NCBI GenBank assembly: GCA_964438515.1
Contig: CAYTLK010000103.1
Location: forward strand, 1-13,311
Source: RGIG3701 sp964438515
Lineage (GTDB): Bacteria > Planctomycetota > Planctomycetia > Pirellulales > Thermoguttaceae
DNA length: 13,311 nucleotides
Direction of reading: 5' to 3'
In this document: in pieces, positions 1 to 10,517 of the stretch
Position numbering within the stretch: the stretch's first letter is position 1
Layout of the letters: every line of letters starts with the position of its first letter
Notes under the pieces: generated by a model
What the model saw: the letters and a program-made list of their open reading frames with translations, nothing else
What the model was told of the DNA's origin: nothing
Database searches by the model: none
Made by a program: the position numbers and the translations under genes

Positions 1-54
1 CACAAGGGGGGGAGAGGAAGAAAAAACGGCAGCCCGTAAAGACGTAAGGGTCGT

Positions 55-86
55 GGGGAAAAAACATCGAATGTTGCTTTTTCCCC
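55..86 (-). terminator. Hairpin downstream of recJ, possible terminator
   Basis: An inverted repeat pairs GGGGAAAA with TTTTCCCC and AACAT with ATGTT around a CGA loop, with a small bulge. It starts 23 bases beyond the recJ stop. No long T tract follows it directly on the minus strand. A second short hairpin (26-37, ACGG/CCGT) followed by six Ts lies further downstream and may do the actual terminating. The same hairpin could serve a plus-facing gene outside the window. Confidence 0.45.
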
Positions 87-108
87 ATGGATTTGCGCAG
101 GCTGCGGG

Positions 109-2094
109 TCAGAATGAGGACGGTTTCCAGTCTACAAGATGAAAATCGACCTTCATTTGACCGTTGTACGCGTTCAAAATCGGCCGAAACGCAATGTCGA
201 TCGGCGTCTTCGTCTCGTATAACTGCGTCAGTTCTTCAAAATGTTCCCCGGAATTAAACGCAATGATGCGGAAAGTCCGTCCCGCTTGTTCCACAAAAAG
301 AACCAAATGCACCGGACGCGCCGCATCTCCATCGTAACGCTGCTTCCCAAGCGCGGCGGGCGCTCGATTCAGAAAGACCGAGGTGGTACAAAATACCGGC
401 GCGGGATTGTCCGTCCCGAAGGGCGCAAGTTTGTTGATCGCCTGAACTGCCGGAAGGGTGAAAATCGAGAGGATTTCCTCCGAATCAATCCAGAGTTCCG
501 GAATTCTCGACTCTTTTGGAAGCATATGTTCCACAACGTCGCAGAACGCGTCCCGAAACGCATCGACATTTGCAGCCGCAATTCGCAGTCCCGCCGCACC
601 CGCATGACCGCCGAAACGCTCCAAATGTTCGGAACAAAGCGTCAGCGCCTCGTGCAGATTGAACTCCGGAACATTCGAAATTCCTCGTGCGGACCCCGTC
701 CCGCTGTTCGTTCCCGTTTTACTGAGCGAAATCAAGACGGTGGGCGCGTTGTGACGCTCCGCAAGTTTTCCCGCCACAATTCCGATGATTCCCGGATGCC
801 AGTCGTGACTCGCCAGCACGATCGCCGTGGGGGAATCGGTCTGCTGAGGGTACAAATCCTTCAACTGTTTTGCCGCCTCACGCTGCATCGTGGTTTCGAG
901 ATTGCGGCGCTTTTCGTTCAGTTCATCAAGATAAACCGCCGTTTCGTGTGCCGCTTCTTCGTTTTCGGTCGTCAGGAGATCGACTCCGAGCCACGCTTGC
1001 TCGAGCCGTCCCGCCGCATTGAGCCGGGGAGCCAGCGAGAAACCGATGTCCTCCGCCTCAAAAAAGTTTTTGTCGAACAGCTTGCTGACCTTCAAAAGGG
1101 CCGTAAGTCCCGCCGAAGGACGTTCCCGCAGCTGATGCAGCCCCGTAACGACGATTACGCGGTTTTCATCGGTGAGAGAAACGACGTCCGCAATGGTTCC
1201 AATGGCGGCCAGCGCGATGGCCTCGAAAATGAATTTCTGCCGCCGCTCGCCGACTTTTGGATTCCCTGCGAAACGCTGGCACATCGCCCACGCGAGTTTG
1301 AACGCCACACCCGCGCCGCTCAAATACGGAAACGGATACGGAACATCAAGCCCCGGCGAACGAATCTGCAGCCGAGGACGCAGCCCCGACGGAGATATCG
1401 CGGCGGAGGATGCTGCGGAGTTCGGTGCGGGTTCCGAGTATTTCGCGAGAAAAGCGTCTTCCGGGAACGGTAAAAACTTTCCACACGTCGCAAATTCACG
1501 GTGCGCGAACAAATTCGGATGCACAATCGCGTCGGCGTTCGGCAGCGACTCTCCCGGCTGGTGATGGTCGGTTAAAACGACGCACATTCCGAGGGATTTT
1601 GCGAGCGCGACCTCTTCAATCGCCGTAATTCCGCAATCGACCGTCACAATGACGTCGACGTTTTTCTCTTTCAGTTCACGAATCGTGTCGCAATTCAAAC
1701 CGTATCCGTCTTTCATTCGGTTGGGAATGAAAAACATGGGTTTTGCTGCGTCGTTTCCTGAAAATTCGAGACGAAGACACTTGAAAAGAATGGCCGTTGC
1801 GGTCATTCCGTCCACATCGTAGTCGCCGTAAACCGCGATTTTCTTCCCGTCACGAAGCGCAGAAACCAAAATCTCTGCGGCACGCGCACACCCAGGAAGC
1901 AAATTGGGTTCGTAAAGATGAATGAGCCGCGGATCCAAATGCCGCGCCACGTCGTTTGCGGTCTGAACGCCGCGAGAAACGAGAAGTTTTGCCAAAACAG
2001 GAGGGATTTTCGCAAAACGAACGATATCTGCAATCTGAGCCGAATCCCGTTCACCGGGTCGGAATCGCCATCGTTTTGCCTGATGTTTCAGCAT
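109..2094 (-). CDS. recJ: Single-stranded-DNA-specific exonuclease RecJ
   Basis: RecJ is a cytoplasmic 5'-to-3' exonuclease on single-stranded DNA that acts in recombinational and mismatch repair and at stalled forks, using divalent metals held by DHH-family motifs. The 661-residue protein shows the family motifs in order: GDYDVDG at 90-96, VDCG at 152-155, TDHH at 175-178, SGAG near 259, NAAGR at 359-363 (DHHA1 side), HPGIIGIVAGKL at 433-444 and GGHAGAAG at 495-502, then a C-terminal OB-like region. It is longer than the usual ~560-580 residues. Much of the excess is a low-complexity segment rich in Ser, Ala and Pro at about 200-250, between the DHH motif and the SGAG motif. The ATG at 2092-2094 is the first start after an in-frame stop and has only a weak Shine-Dalgarno (a distant GGAAA). 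It lies 176 bases after rpmG on the same strand and may share its transcript. Family assignment is secure. Confidence 0.96.
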   Translation of the reverse strand: MLKHQAKRWRFRPGERDSAQIADIVRFAKIPPVLAKLLVSRGVQTANDVARHLDPRLIHLYEPNLLPGCARAAEILVSALRDGKKIAVYGDYDVDGMTATAILFKCLRLEFSGNDAAKPMFFIPNRMKDGYGLNCDTIRELKEKNVDVIVTVDCGITAIEEVALAKSLGMCVVLTDHHQPGESLPNADAIVHPNLFAHREFATCGKFLPFPEDAFLAKYSEPAPNSAASSAAISPSGLRPRLQIRSPGLDVPYPFPYLSGAGVAFKLAWAMCQRFAGNPKVGERRQKFIFEAIALAAIGTIADVVSLTDENRVIVVTGLHQLRERPSAGLTALLKVSKLFDKNFFEAEDIGFSLAPRLNAAGRLEQAWLGVDLLTTENEEAAHETAVYLDELNEKRRNLETTMQREAAKQLKDLYPQQTDSPTAIVLASHDWHPGIIGIVAGKLAERHNAPTVLISLSKTGTNSGTGSARGISNVPEFNLHEALTLCSEHLERFGGHAGAAGLRIAAANVDAFRDAFCDVVEHMLPKESRIPELWIDSEEILSIFTLPAVQAINKLAPFGTDNPAPVFCTTSVFLNRAPAALGKQRYDGDAARPVHLVLFVEQAGRTFRIIAFNSGEHFEELTQLYETKTPIDIAFRPILNAYNGQMKVDFHLVDWKPSSF

Positions 2095-2202
2095 GTTAAA
2101 TCGTCATTTCCGTACACAAGAAATAAAAAACAACTGAAACAGAGCTATTCCAAAAGGTGTTCCAGCACAAATCGTATAAAAAACTGCACAAGATACGCAC
2201 AT

Positions 2203-2222
2203 CAGGGGACTTTCGCCCCCTG
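2203..2222 (-). other. Hairpin with GAAA tetraloop between rpmG and recJ
   Basis: Read on the minus strand, CAGGGGGC and GTCCCCTG form an eight-base-pair stem (one G-U pair) closed by a GAAA tetraloop. It lies 48 bases after the rpmG stop and 108 bases before the recJ start. There is no T tract directly after it on the minus strand; the nearest run of Ts is about 20 bases further on. It could stabilise the rpmG 3' end, attenuate transcription into recJ or be a weak terminator. On the plus strand it is followed by only four Ts, and no plus-strand gene ends here. Confidence 0.4.
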
Positions 2223-2270
2223 TTTTCCGAACGACACGAAGTCGGTTTGAAGTTTGCGCGGTAGAATCAA

Positions 2271-2435
2271 TTATTTTTTCTTTTCTTTGTGCATCGTATG
2301 TTTACGGTCGCACGGGCAGTATTTTTTCACGTTGAGTTTTTCACTTCCGGGCTTACGGCGCAACACGTAGTTGTACGCACCGCACTCTGCGCATACGAGA
2401 AACACCGGTTCCGCTTTTTTCTTGCTTTTAGCCAT
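2271..2435 (-). CDS. rpmG: 50S ribosomal protein L33
   Basis: This 54-residue basic protein begins MAKSKKKAEPVFLVCAECG and ends RKHTMHKEKKK, the usual size and end pattern of bacterial L33, a small protein of the large ribosomal subunit near the E site. The Lys-rich ends, the CAEC pair (Cys15, Cys18), the YNYVLRRKPG segment and the KYCP...RKHT...HKE motif identify it. The second zinc-ligand pair is odd: the sequence is C40-P-C42-D, whereas the zinc-binding form usually has C-P-x-C, so the last cysteine is one position early. A clear Shine-Dalgarno (GGAG) lies 8 bases before the ATG, and a sigma70-like promoter lies about 70 bases upstream. recJ follows on the same strand. No secE or nusG, which sit beside rpmG in many bacteria, is present here. 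Confidence 0.93.
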   Translation of the reverse strand: MAKSKKKAEPVFLVCAECGAYNYVLRRKPGSEKLNVKKYCPCDRKHTMHKEKKK

Positions 2436-2508
2436 TTTAAATTCTCCAAATGTTCAAATCGAGAGGTTTCCCCCGCGATGGTTCATAGAAATAATATTTT
2501 CATGTCCT

Positions 2509-2536
2509 ATTTTACACAAATGATGGAATTTGTAAA
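2509..2536 (-). promoter_or_regulatory. Sigma70-type promoter for rpmG
   Basis: On the minus strand a TTTACA -35 box (2531-2536) and a TAAAAT -10 box (2509-2514) are 16 bases apart, each with five of six consensus bases. Transcription would begin near 2502, giving a leader of about 67 bases before rpmG. The position just after the terminator of the upstream peptidase gene fits a new transcription unit. Confidence 0.5.
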
Positions 2537-2579
2537 GCCCCCCCGGCAAGATGAAACCTCTTTATTCCAAAAAAGTCGT

Positions 2580-2614
2580 AAAAAACCGACATTTGAGGCT
2601 CCGAATACCTCAAA
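2580..2614 (-). terminator. Intrinsic terminator after the DA1-like peptidase gene
   Basis: On the minus strand, TTTGAGG and CCTCAAA form a seven-base-pair stem with a nine-base loop, followed after a few bases by six Ts (plus-strand A tract 2580-2585). It lies about 40 bases beyond the peptidase stop codon and would end the ftsK/peptidase transcript before rpmG. Confidence 0.6.
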
Positions 2615-2652
2615 AGTCTCATTTGAACACGAAAATCGACCTTCATTTCGTT

Positions 2653-3699
2653 CTATTTTACGAAACGGACTCTCGGATGAAGATTGTTTTTCTTCAAATG
2701 TTCCTGCATATCCGCATCCAGAACCTCATTGAGGTGGGACTGAAAATATTGTTCGACGCTCTGACTGTGTTTTTTGAGGAACTTCATCGTCTCGTCCCAG
2801 CCGCGATCCTGAAGCATGGTGTACATTATTCGAAAACCGTCGCCGTAAATGGGGTCGTCGTTGCTGATTCTACGCGTCGCAAGGGACGGAAAACCGTGGA
2901 GAATCGAACACGCCGCCGCGATTGCTTCACAAAAACCTTCCTCAATTTTCGGATCGTCAATGTGATAAAAACGACGCCGAATGAACTCGTGCGTCAGTTC
3001 GTGCGCGATGGAGTCGAACGCCATTTCGGCCGGCGACCCCTCCAGAACAATCATCCCGGAATCGATTTCTTCAAGCTGAACGGTCAAAATCTTTCCATCG
3101 TCGCTCAGCTGCGTGGAACCGTTCACCTCCGTCAAATGAAGCGCCAGCGCGTTCGGCGTGGCGTGGCTGTGGCTGAGGTGACGCTGAAACTCTACCGTCG
3201 TCACGACTTTCAGCGGGATTTCTCGATCGTTCGGAAATCCAAAGTTTTCGTACAACATTTTTCGTGCCGCTTTCAGAATAGGAATCGCGTCTTCCGTCTT
3301 GAAAATCGCATGCTCGCTGCACGTCGAACAGATGGTGCGTCCGTCGCGCAGCTGTGTGGTTCCTTTTCGGCTTCCGCAAAAGTAACAGCCGGTTTTTTTC
3401 ATGCATTCCTGACAGAAATAAATGTCGTTTTCGTGAATATCCTTAAGCGTCGTAAAACGCGGGTTCGCGCTCGTTCCCAGCGCAACTCCGCACGACGCGC
3501 AGCGATACAGTTTGCCGAGACACGCATCGGAACAAAAGGCTTTTCCGTCTTTGATGTAGTACTTTCCCGTGCATTTCTTCCCGCAGACGCAGCAGGCCGG
3601 CGCTTCTTTCGCACACGCAGGCGTCAGAAGAAACGATGGGGCCGCGAGGCCGGAAAGAAAACTTAAAAACAGGACGAATATCGGAAAATATGGTTTCAT
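2653..3699 (-). CDS. Secreted zinc-finger protein with DA1-like metallopeptidase domain
   Basis: Residues 1 to about 30 form a signal peptide (MKP start, hydrophobic core FVLFLSFLSGLAA), so the protein is probably exported. Residues 36-127 hold cysteine pairs spaced like LIM or zinc-ribbon fingers: C36/C39, C56/C60, C67/C70, C96/C99, C105/C108 and C124/C127. Residues about 138-330 resemble the DA1-like domain of plant DA1 proteins, which are LIM-domain peptidases: IPLKVV, then IVLEGSP, then the zinc-protease motif HELTH (233-237), then KIEEGFCEAIA (252-262), which matches the plant HEMMH...VEEGICQ arrangement. H233, H237 and E253 or E254 are the likely metal ligands and E234 the general base. 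The substrate is unknown, and the plant ubiquitin link should not be assumed. The ATG is 3 bases after the ftsK stop with a strong Shine-Dalgarno (GGAGAGG, 8-base spacing), so the two are probably translationally coupled. The match was made from memory by eye. Confidence 0.78.
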   Translation of the reverse strand: MKPYFPIFVLFLSFLSGLAAPSFLLTPACAKEAPACCVCGKKCTGKYYIKDGKAFCSDACLGKLYRCASCGVALGTSANPRFTTLKDIHENDIYFCQECMKKTGCYFCGSRKGTTQLRDGRTICSTCSEHAIFKTEDAIPILKAARKMLYENFGFPNDREIPLKVVTTVEFQRHLSHSHATPNALALHLTEVNGSTQLSDDGKILTVQLEEIDSGMIVLEGSPAEMAFDSIAHELTHEFIRRRFYHIDDPKIEEGFCEAIAAACSILHGFPSLATRRISNDDPIYGDGFRIMYTMLQDRGWDETMKFLKKHSQSVEQYFQSHLNEVLDADMQEHLKKNNLHPRVRFVK

Positions 3700-3702
3700 T
3701 TT

Positions 3703-7353
<3,651 letters not shown>

Positions 7354-7358
7354 GCTGT

Positions 7359-7364
7359 CTCCTT
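7359..7364 (-). promoter_or_regulatory. Ribosome binding site deciding the ftsK start
   Basis: AAGGAG on the minus strand lies 5 bases before the ATG at 7351-7353 and 8 bases before the next ATG. It makes the upstream in-frame TTG (7375-7377) and the ATG at 7366-7368 unlikely starts. Confidence 0.65.
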
Positions 7365-7398
7365 GCATTTCTCCCAACTTACACAGTTTCCCTACATT

Positions 7399-7497
7399 CC
7401 TCTCCCAGAGGTTTTCCTATATTTTCTCTTTCAGAGGTTTTCCCTGCGTTTTCCCTGCGTTTTCCCTGCGTTTTCCCTGCGTTTTCACTCCCAGAGT
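7399..7497. repeat. Composite repeat array between the phosphatase-like gene and ftsK
   Basis: Four perfect 11-base copies of GTTTTCCCTGC fill 7437-7480, with a partial copy after them. Flanking them are three related short inverted repeats: CCTCTCCCAGAGG (7399-7411), TCTCTTTCAGAGG (7425-7437) and TCACTCCCAGAGT (7485-7497). The first is a perfect five-base-pair hairpin. The array takes up most of the leader region of ftsK. I see no clear promoter or terminator in the 157-base gap. Confidence 0.8.
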
Positions 7498-7510
7498 TTT
7501 CCTTTTTCCG

Positions 7511-8926
7511 TCATTCCTGCTTTGGAGCCGGTTCTTGTGCGGCGCGGCGCGGCGGGTACCAAGTGGATTCCATGATGACGTGAAACACATCCACGTCTCG
7601 CAGCGCTTTGACGGGAAGCCGTTCGGCGTCGGAACACAACAGAACCGTCTTTTGCGACCGATCACGGGCGGCGGCGCCGTGCGACGCTTTTACACGTGTG
7701 ACGTCGAGCGGAATGGAACGCGTCGCCATATCGATGAACTGCTCGCACGGATCGTAGCCGGGCTTCTGATGAATATCGACTCTCCGCGCGAAATCGGGGG
7801 CGTTTGCGTCGTCGTTCCACCAATAATATTGCATCCAGCTGTCGGGCGCGGACATCAAAATCACGTCGCCGGAACGCTCATGATTGAGTCCGTAACGTTC
7901 AATGTCGGCTCCCACAAGCACTTCCGCGACCCCTTCTCGTTTTTCGAAGAGTTCCGAAACCTTCCGAATCGTGTCGGAATCGTGGTCGAGTACATGAATG
8001 TGCGCGAACTGATGGTCGCAGACCGCAAACGCCCGGCTCGTTTCCATGTCGGGAAGCTCGCCGCGAAAGACGTCGTAGTTCCGAGCCGCTGATTTAACGG
8101 GATTCGGCGTCTCACCGTCCCCCAGCTTCACGTTCAGCAGTCCCGCGTCGCGCAGAATCCGATTCGGAAACAGCGTGTGACTCACGTCCGTCATCGCGTA
8201 TTCACCCGCCACAAACCACGTAATTTCCCGATCGTATGACGCCTCGAACTTCGTAATGAGCGTGTCGAGCAATCCGTTCAGCTCGTCCAGCATCTTCCCG
8301 ACTTCCGGCGAATCCGCCCCGAAACGCTGCGGCGCGTAATCCGGATACGCGAGATAAATGTAGAAAAACTCCGGCGACTCGCGCGACGCAAGCCGCGAAG
8401 CGGTATTCACGACCCAGTTTGCCGACTGAATGTTCGCCATCGGTCCCCAGTAATTCTGAAGCGGAAAGTGCCCGAACTCCTGCAGCAGCTCGCCGTACAT
8501 TTCCGGGTAGCGCGTGTAACACCAAAGCGTCTCGGAACCGTCGGGATTGTGTATCGGTTTATGCGTGCAAACGAAATCCGCCTCGCATTCTACCGCCTGA
8601 AGCGCGAACCACACGGCCGTGCGCGGCGAATCGGGATGATGCGAAATCAAATCCCACAACTGCGACTGCTGCACCGCGCTGTTCGGAAACGTCCACATTT
8701 CCACCTTTTTCTCTTCCGGCTTCCAGATTCCGTTCCCGACGATTCCGTGTTTGTTGGGAAGCAGACCGGTCGTCAAATTCGCCTGAACGCTGCACGTGAC
8801 GCACGGAAAGCTCGGTGTGAGCGTCGCCATCGCTCCATTTTTCATAATTCGCTGAAGTGCCGGCAGTTTTGCGAGATCTTTCTCTCGAAGAGCCGGAATG
8901 GAAAGAAAAACAATATTACGCATCAT
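7511..8926 (-). CDS. Alkaline phosphatase superfamily protein (nucleotide pyrophosphatase/phosphodiesterase-like)
   Basis: The 471-residue protein has the fold signature of type I phosphodiesterase/nucleotide pyrophosphatase proteins: an N-terminal strand NIVFLSI, the nucleophile region PSFPCVTCSVQA (Thr44 as candidate nucleophile) followed by TTGLLPNKHGIVGNG, then YLAYPDYAPQRFG (193-203), FVAGEYAMTDVSH (238-250), AFAVCDHQFAHI near 299-310 and VDIHQKPGYDP near 383-393. No signal peptide is seen, so it is probably cytoplasmic. Several expected metal ligands differ: the first-strand Asp-Gly is Pro-Ala, Ser-Asp-His-Gly is Gly-Glu-Tyr-Ala, and the His after Pro-Asp is Gln200. Asp196, His386 and Thr44 remain. 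I recall related proteins with the same changes, so this may be a clade trait. Substrate and activity are unknown. AAGGAG lies 8 bases before the first of two adjacent ATGs. ftsK follows after 157 bases. Confidence 0.75.
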   Translation of the reverse strand: MMRNIVFLSIPALREKDLAKLPALQRIMKNGAMATLTPSFPCVTCSVQANLTTGLLPNKHGIVGNGIWKPEEKKVEMWTFPNSAVQQSQLWDLISHHPDSPRTAVWFALQAVECEADFVCTHKPIHNPDGSETLWCYTRYPEMYGELLQEFGHFPLQNYWGPMANIQSANWVVNTASRLASRESPEFFYIYLAYPDYAPQRFGADSPEVGKMLDELNGLLDTLITKFEASYDREITWFVAGEYAMTDVSHTLFPNRILRDAGLLNVKLGDGETPNPVKSAARNYDVFRGELPDMETSRAFAVCDHQFAHIHVLDHDSDTIRKVSELFEKREGVAEVLVGADIERYGLNHERSGDVILMSAPDSWMQYYWWNDDANAPDFARRVDIHQKPGYDPCEQFIDMATRSIPLDVTRVKASHGAAARDRSQKTVLLCSDAERLPVKALRDVDVFHVIMESTWYPPRRAAQEPAPKQE

Positions 8927-8939
8927 AAATCAAACTCCT

Positions 8940-8960
8940 TAGTCGCGAGCCGCGACGGGC
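8940..8960. repeat. Dispersed 21-bp hairpin repeat, copy 1
   Basis: This copy contains the perfect inverted repeat GTCGCG-AGC-CGCGAC followed by GGGC. It matches 20 of 21 positions with 10439-10459 and lies just upstream of the phosphatase-like start, next to its ribosome binding site. Confidence 0.75.
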
Positions 8961-9200
8961 AAAAACTCACTACGATTCTATGAAAAGGACTGTCATTCAC
9001 CCACACACAAAAATAGTATTTCCATCTAAAATACCATTTAAACGCCGCGAGTGAGTGGGGGACCCCCCGGATTTTCTCCAAAATTTTTGAATTTTACGAA
9101 TTTCACAATCCCTACAATCGTTTTATTCCTATTTTCAGTTACACAAAAGAGCGCGTCTCGATAAAAATCAGAAATTTTGAAAAATATCGGAAGAAACTCC

Positions 9201-9228
9201 TTGAAATTTTTTCATTTTGGAACATAAT
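9201..9228 (+). promoter_or_regulatory. Sigma70-type promoter for the TIM-barrel gene
   Basis: TTGAAA (9201-9206) and CATAAT (9223-9228) are 16 bases apart, each with five of six consensus bases. The expected start of transcription near 9235 gives a leader of about 31 bases to the ATG at 9266. It would leave only about 7 bases before the TTG at 9242, which argues against that codon as the start. Confidence 0.55.
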
Positions 9229-9265
9229 AGAAAGGAATAAATTGTTTTTCTTTTGGATTGTGATT

Positions 9266-10441
9266 ATGCAAAAAACACTCGATACAAAACTCGCCCGCAT
9301 TTGGGCCGACCGAAGCTGCAAAGACTTCATTCTCGCAGACGCAAAAGACGCCGATATGGCTTACGGCCTCGCCGCACCGGGTCTCAGCCCCGAATCCCAC
9401 GGAAACGAAGCACGTTTCCGAACGTTAGACGAATATCGTGCACAAATCCGTGAAGTGATTGCGCAGGGACTCGTCGATATTGTGCTTATGAGCGCCAGCA
9501 CCAACGACGTTTTGACGCTGCGGGAACGACGGTTCGAAAATTCTGCCGTCACGCCGGCGATTCGCGCGAACGACACAACCGACATCTGGCTCGCTGGCGC
9601 CGAAGGCGTGTACACCTCGCAGCCGTCCCATCCGTTTCGAAGCGCCTCGCTGAATTACGCAATGTGCGGCAAAGGAACCTGCTCGCCCGAAGAACGACAG
9701 TTGGGCGCCAATCTGGGCCTCTATTCCATCACCTTCAACAACATCCTCGAACGCGACATGGAGTCGCTTTTGGCGTACAAACAATTCCGTGCGGAGGCGG
9801 CGTCCAAAGGATTTCGGCACTTCCTCGAAGTTTTCGCTCCCAACGCGCCGGGCGTCGCGATTTCCGACATTCCGCGTTTCGTGAACGACCACATCGTCCG
9901 AACGCTCGCAGGGGTTGCGGGTGCGGAACGTCCAACGTTTTTGAAAATTCCCTACTTCGGCCCTCGCGCGATGGAAGAACTGGCGGGTTACGACTCGTCG
10001 CTCATCGTCGGAATTCTCGGCGGCTCGGCCGGAACGACGTTTGACGCCTTCCAGATGCTTTGGGAAGCGAAAAAATACGGCGCGCGCGTCGCGCTTTACG
10101 GTCGAAAAATCAACTCGTCGGAACATCAGCTGACGTTCATTCGGGTTCTGCGCAGCGTTGCGGACGATGAAATTTTGCCGAAAGAGGCGGTTCGATTGTA
10201 CCATTCGGAGCTGAAAAAGCTCGGAATCGCGCCCAAGCGTCCACTCGAAGACGACTTGCAGTCGATCGCGCAGGTTATGAACTATGAATCTCGTACGGTT
10301 CAGGTCAAAACGGTTCCCGCCGCGCCGCTTTCCGGCGGCAAAAACGATTCGTCGACGGAGAGTGCGGAGGACGTTTCCAAACTTCCGCCGTCTGAGAAAG
10401 TGCGTCGGAACTTAGAGCGGCTGAACCGTATTTTCGGCTAG
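9266..10441 (+). CDS. TIM-barrel protein, class I aldolase-like
   Basis: The 391-residue reading starts MQKTLDTKLARIWADRS. Its motifs suggest a beta/alpha barrel related to DeoC/FbaB-type class I aldolases: DFILADAKDADMAYG (20-34), GLVDIVLMSAS (68-78), TPAIRANDTTDIW (96-108), LGLYSITFNN (150-159), FLEVFAPNAPG (186-196), FLKIPYFGPRAMEEL (225-239), IVGILGGSAGTT (247-258) and ARVALYGRKIN (273-283). Lys227 lies on the strand where such enzymes place the Schiff-base lysine, and the GGSAGTT loop resembles a phosphate-binding site. The substrate is unknown. The C-terminal 50 residues look disordered. The ATG is preferred over an in-frame TTG at 9242, which would add a short hydrophobic MFFFWIVI leader and lies too close to the predicted transcription start. 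The TAG stop falls inside a hairpin repeat. Similar proteins in planctomycetes are mostly annotated as hypothetical barrel proteins, as far as I recall. Confidence 0.7.
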   Translation: MQKTLDTKLARIWADRSCKDFILADAKDADMAYGLAAPGLSPESHGNEARFRTLDEYRAQIREVIAQGLVDIVLMSASTNDVLTLRERRFENSAVTPAIRANDTTDIWLAGAEGVYTSQPSHPFRSASLNYAMCGKGTCSPEERQLGANLGLYSITFNNILERDMESLLAYKQFRAEAASKGFRHFLEVFAPNAPGVAISDIPRFVNDHIVRTLAGVAGAERPTFLKIPYFGPRAMEELAGYDSSLIVGILGGSAGTTFDAFQMLWEAKKYGARVALYGRKINSSEHQLTFIRVLRSVADDEILPKEAVRLYHSELKKLGIAPKRPLEDDLQSIAQVMNYESRTVQVKTVPAAPLSGGKNDSSTESAEDVSKLPPSEKVRRNLERLNRIFG

Positions 10442-10459
10442 TCGCGAGCCGCAACGGGC
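10439..10459. repeat. Dispersed 21-bp hairpin repeat, copy 2
   Basis: It is identical to 8940-8960 except for one base, which changes the right arm to CGCAAC. It overlaps the TAG stop of the TIM-barrel gene. Immediately downstream a second inverted repeat pairs CGCCC (10482-10486) with GGGCG (10493-10497), so the element may be longer and composite. Confidence 0.75.
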
Positions 10460-10517
10460 GATGGCGCTTCCGCGCGAGTGACGCCCTCGTTGGGGCGGCA
10501 AAGTAAAGCAGATTAAA

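Larger units (their letters stand above)
8927..9265. other. Divergent intergenic region
   Basis: This 339-base gap separates the minus-strand phosphatase-like gene from the plus-strand TIM-barrel gene. It holds the ribosome binding site of the former, a hairpin repeat copy (8940-8960), an AT-rich half from about 9070 and a promoter for the plus-strand gene (9201-9228). I could not find a convincing promoter for the minus-strand gene; TAGAAT (8975-8980) and TACTAT (9013-9018) are weak -10 candidates. I see no small gene or structured RNA in it. Confidence 0.6.

Noticed and set aside
241..1473. Long plus-strand open frame of 410 codons opposite recJ
   Set aside because: The product is Arg-rich without recognisable motifs and lies wholly within the complementary strand of a well-supported recJ.
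2551..3666. Plus-strand open frame of 371 codons opposite the peptidase gene
   Set aside because: It spans the terminator and the rpmG upstream region, has no domain signal and mirrors the coding bias of the minus-strand gene.
7437..7480. Iteron-type replication origin
   Set aside because: The 11-bp repeats are not accompanied by a replication initiator gene, DnaA-box cluster or an AT-rich unwinding region.
9053..9068. G-run followed by C-run (GGGGGACCCCCC) as a terminator
   Set aside because: There is effectively no loop between the runs, no immediate T tract, and no gene end on either strand nearby.
9242..9265. TTG start adding MFFFWIVI to the TIM-barrel protein
   Set aside because: It would lie about 7 bases from the predicted transcription start, and the hydrophobic octapeptide does not fit a cytoplasmic barrel enzyme; the AAAGGA before it may be upstream of the transcript.
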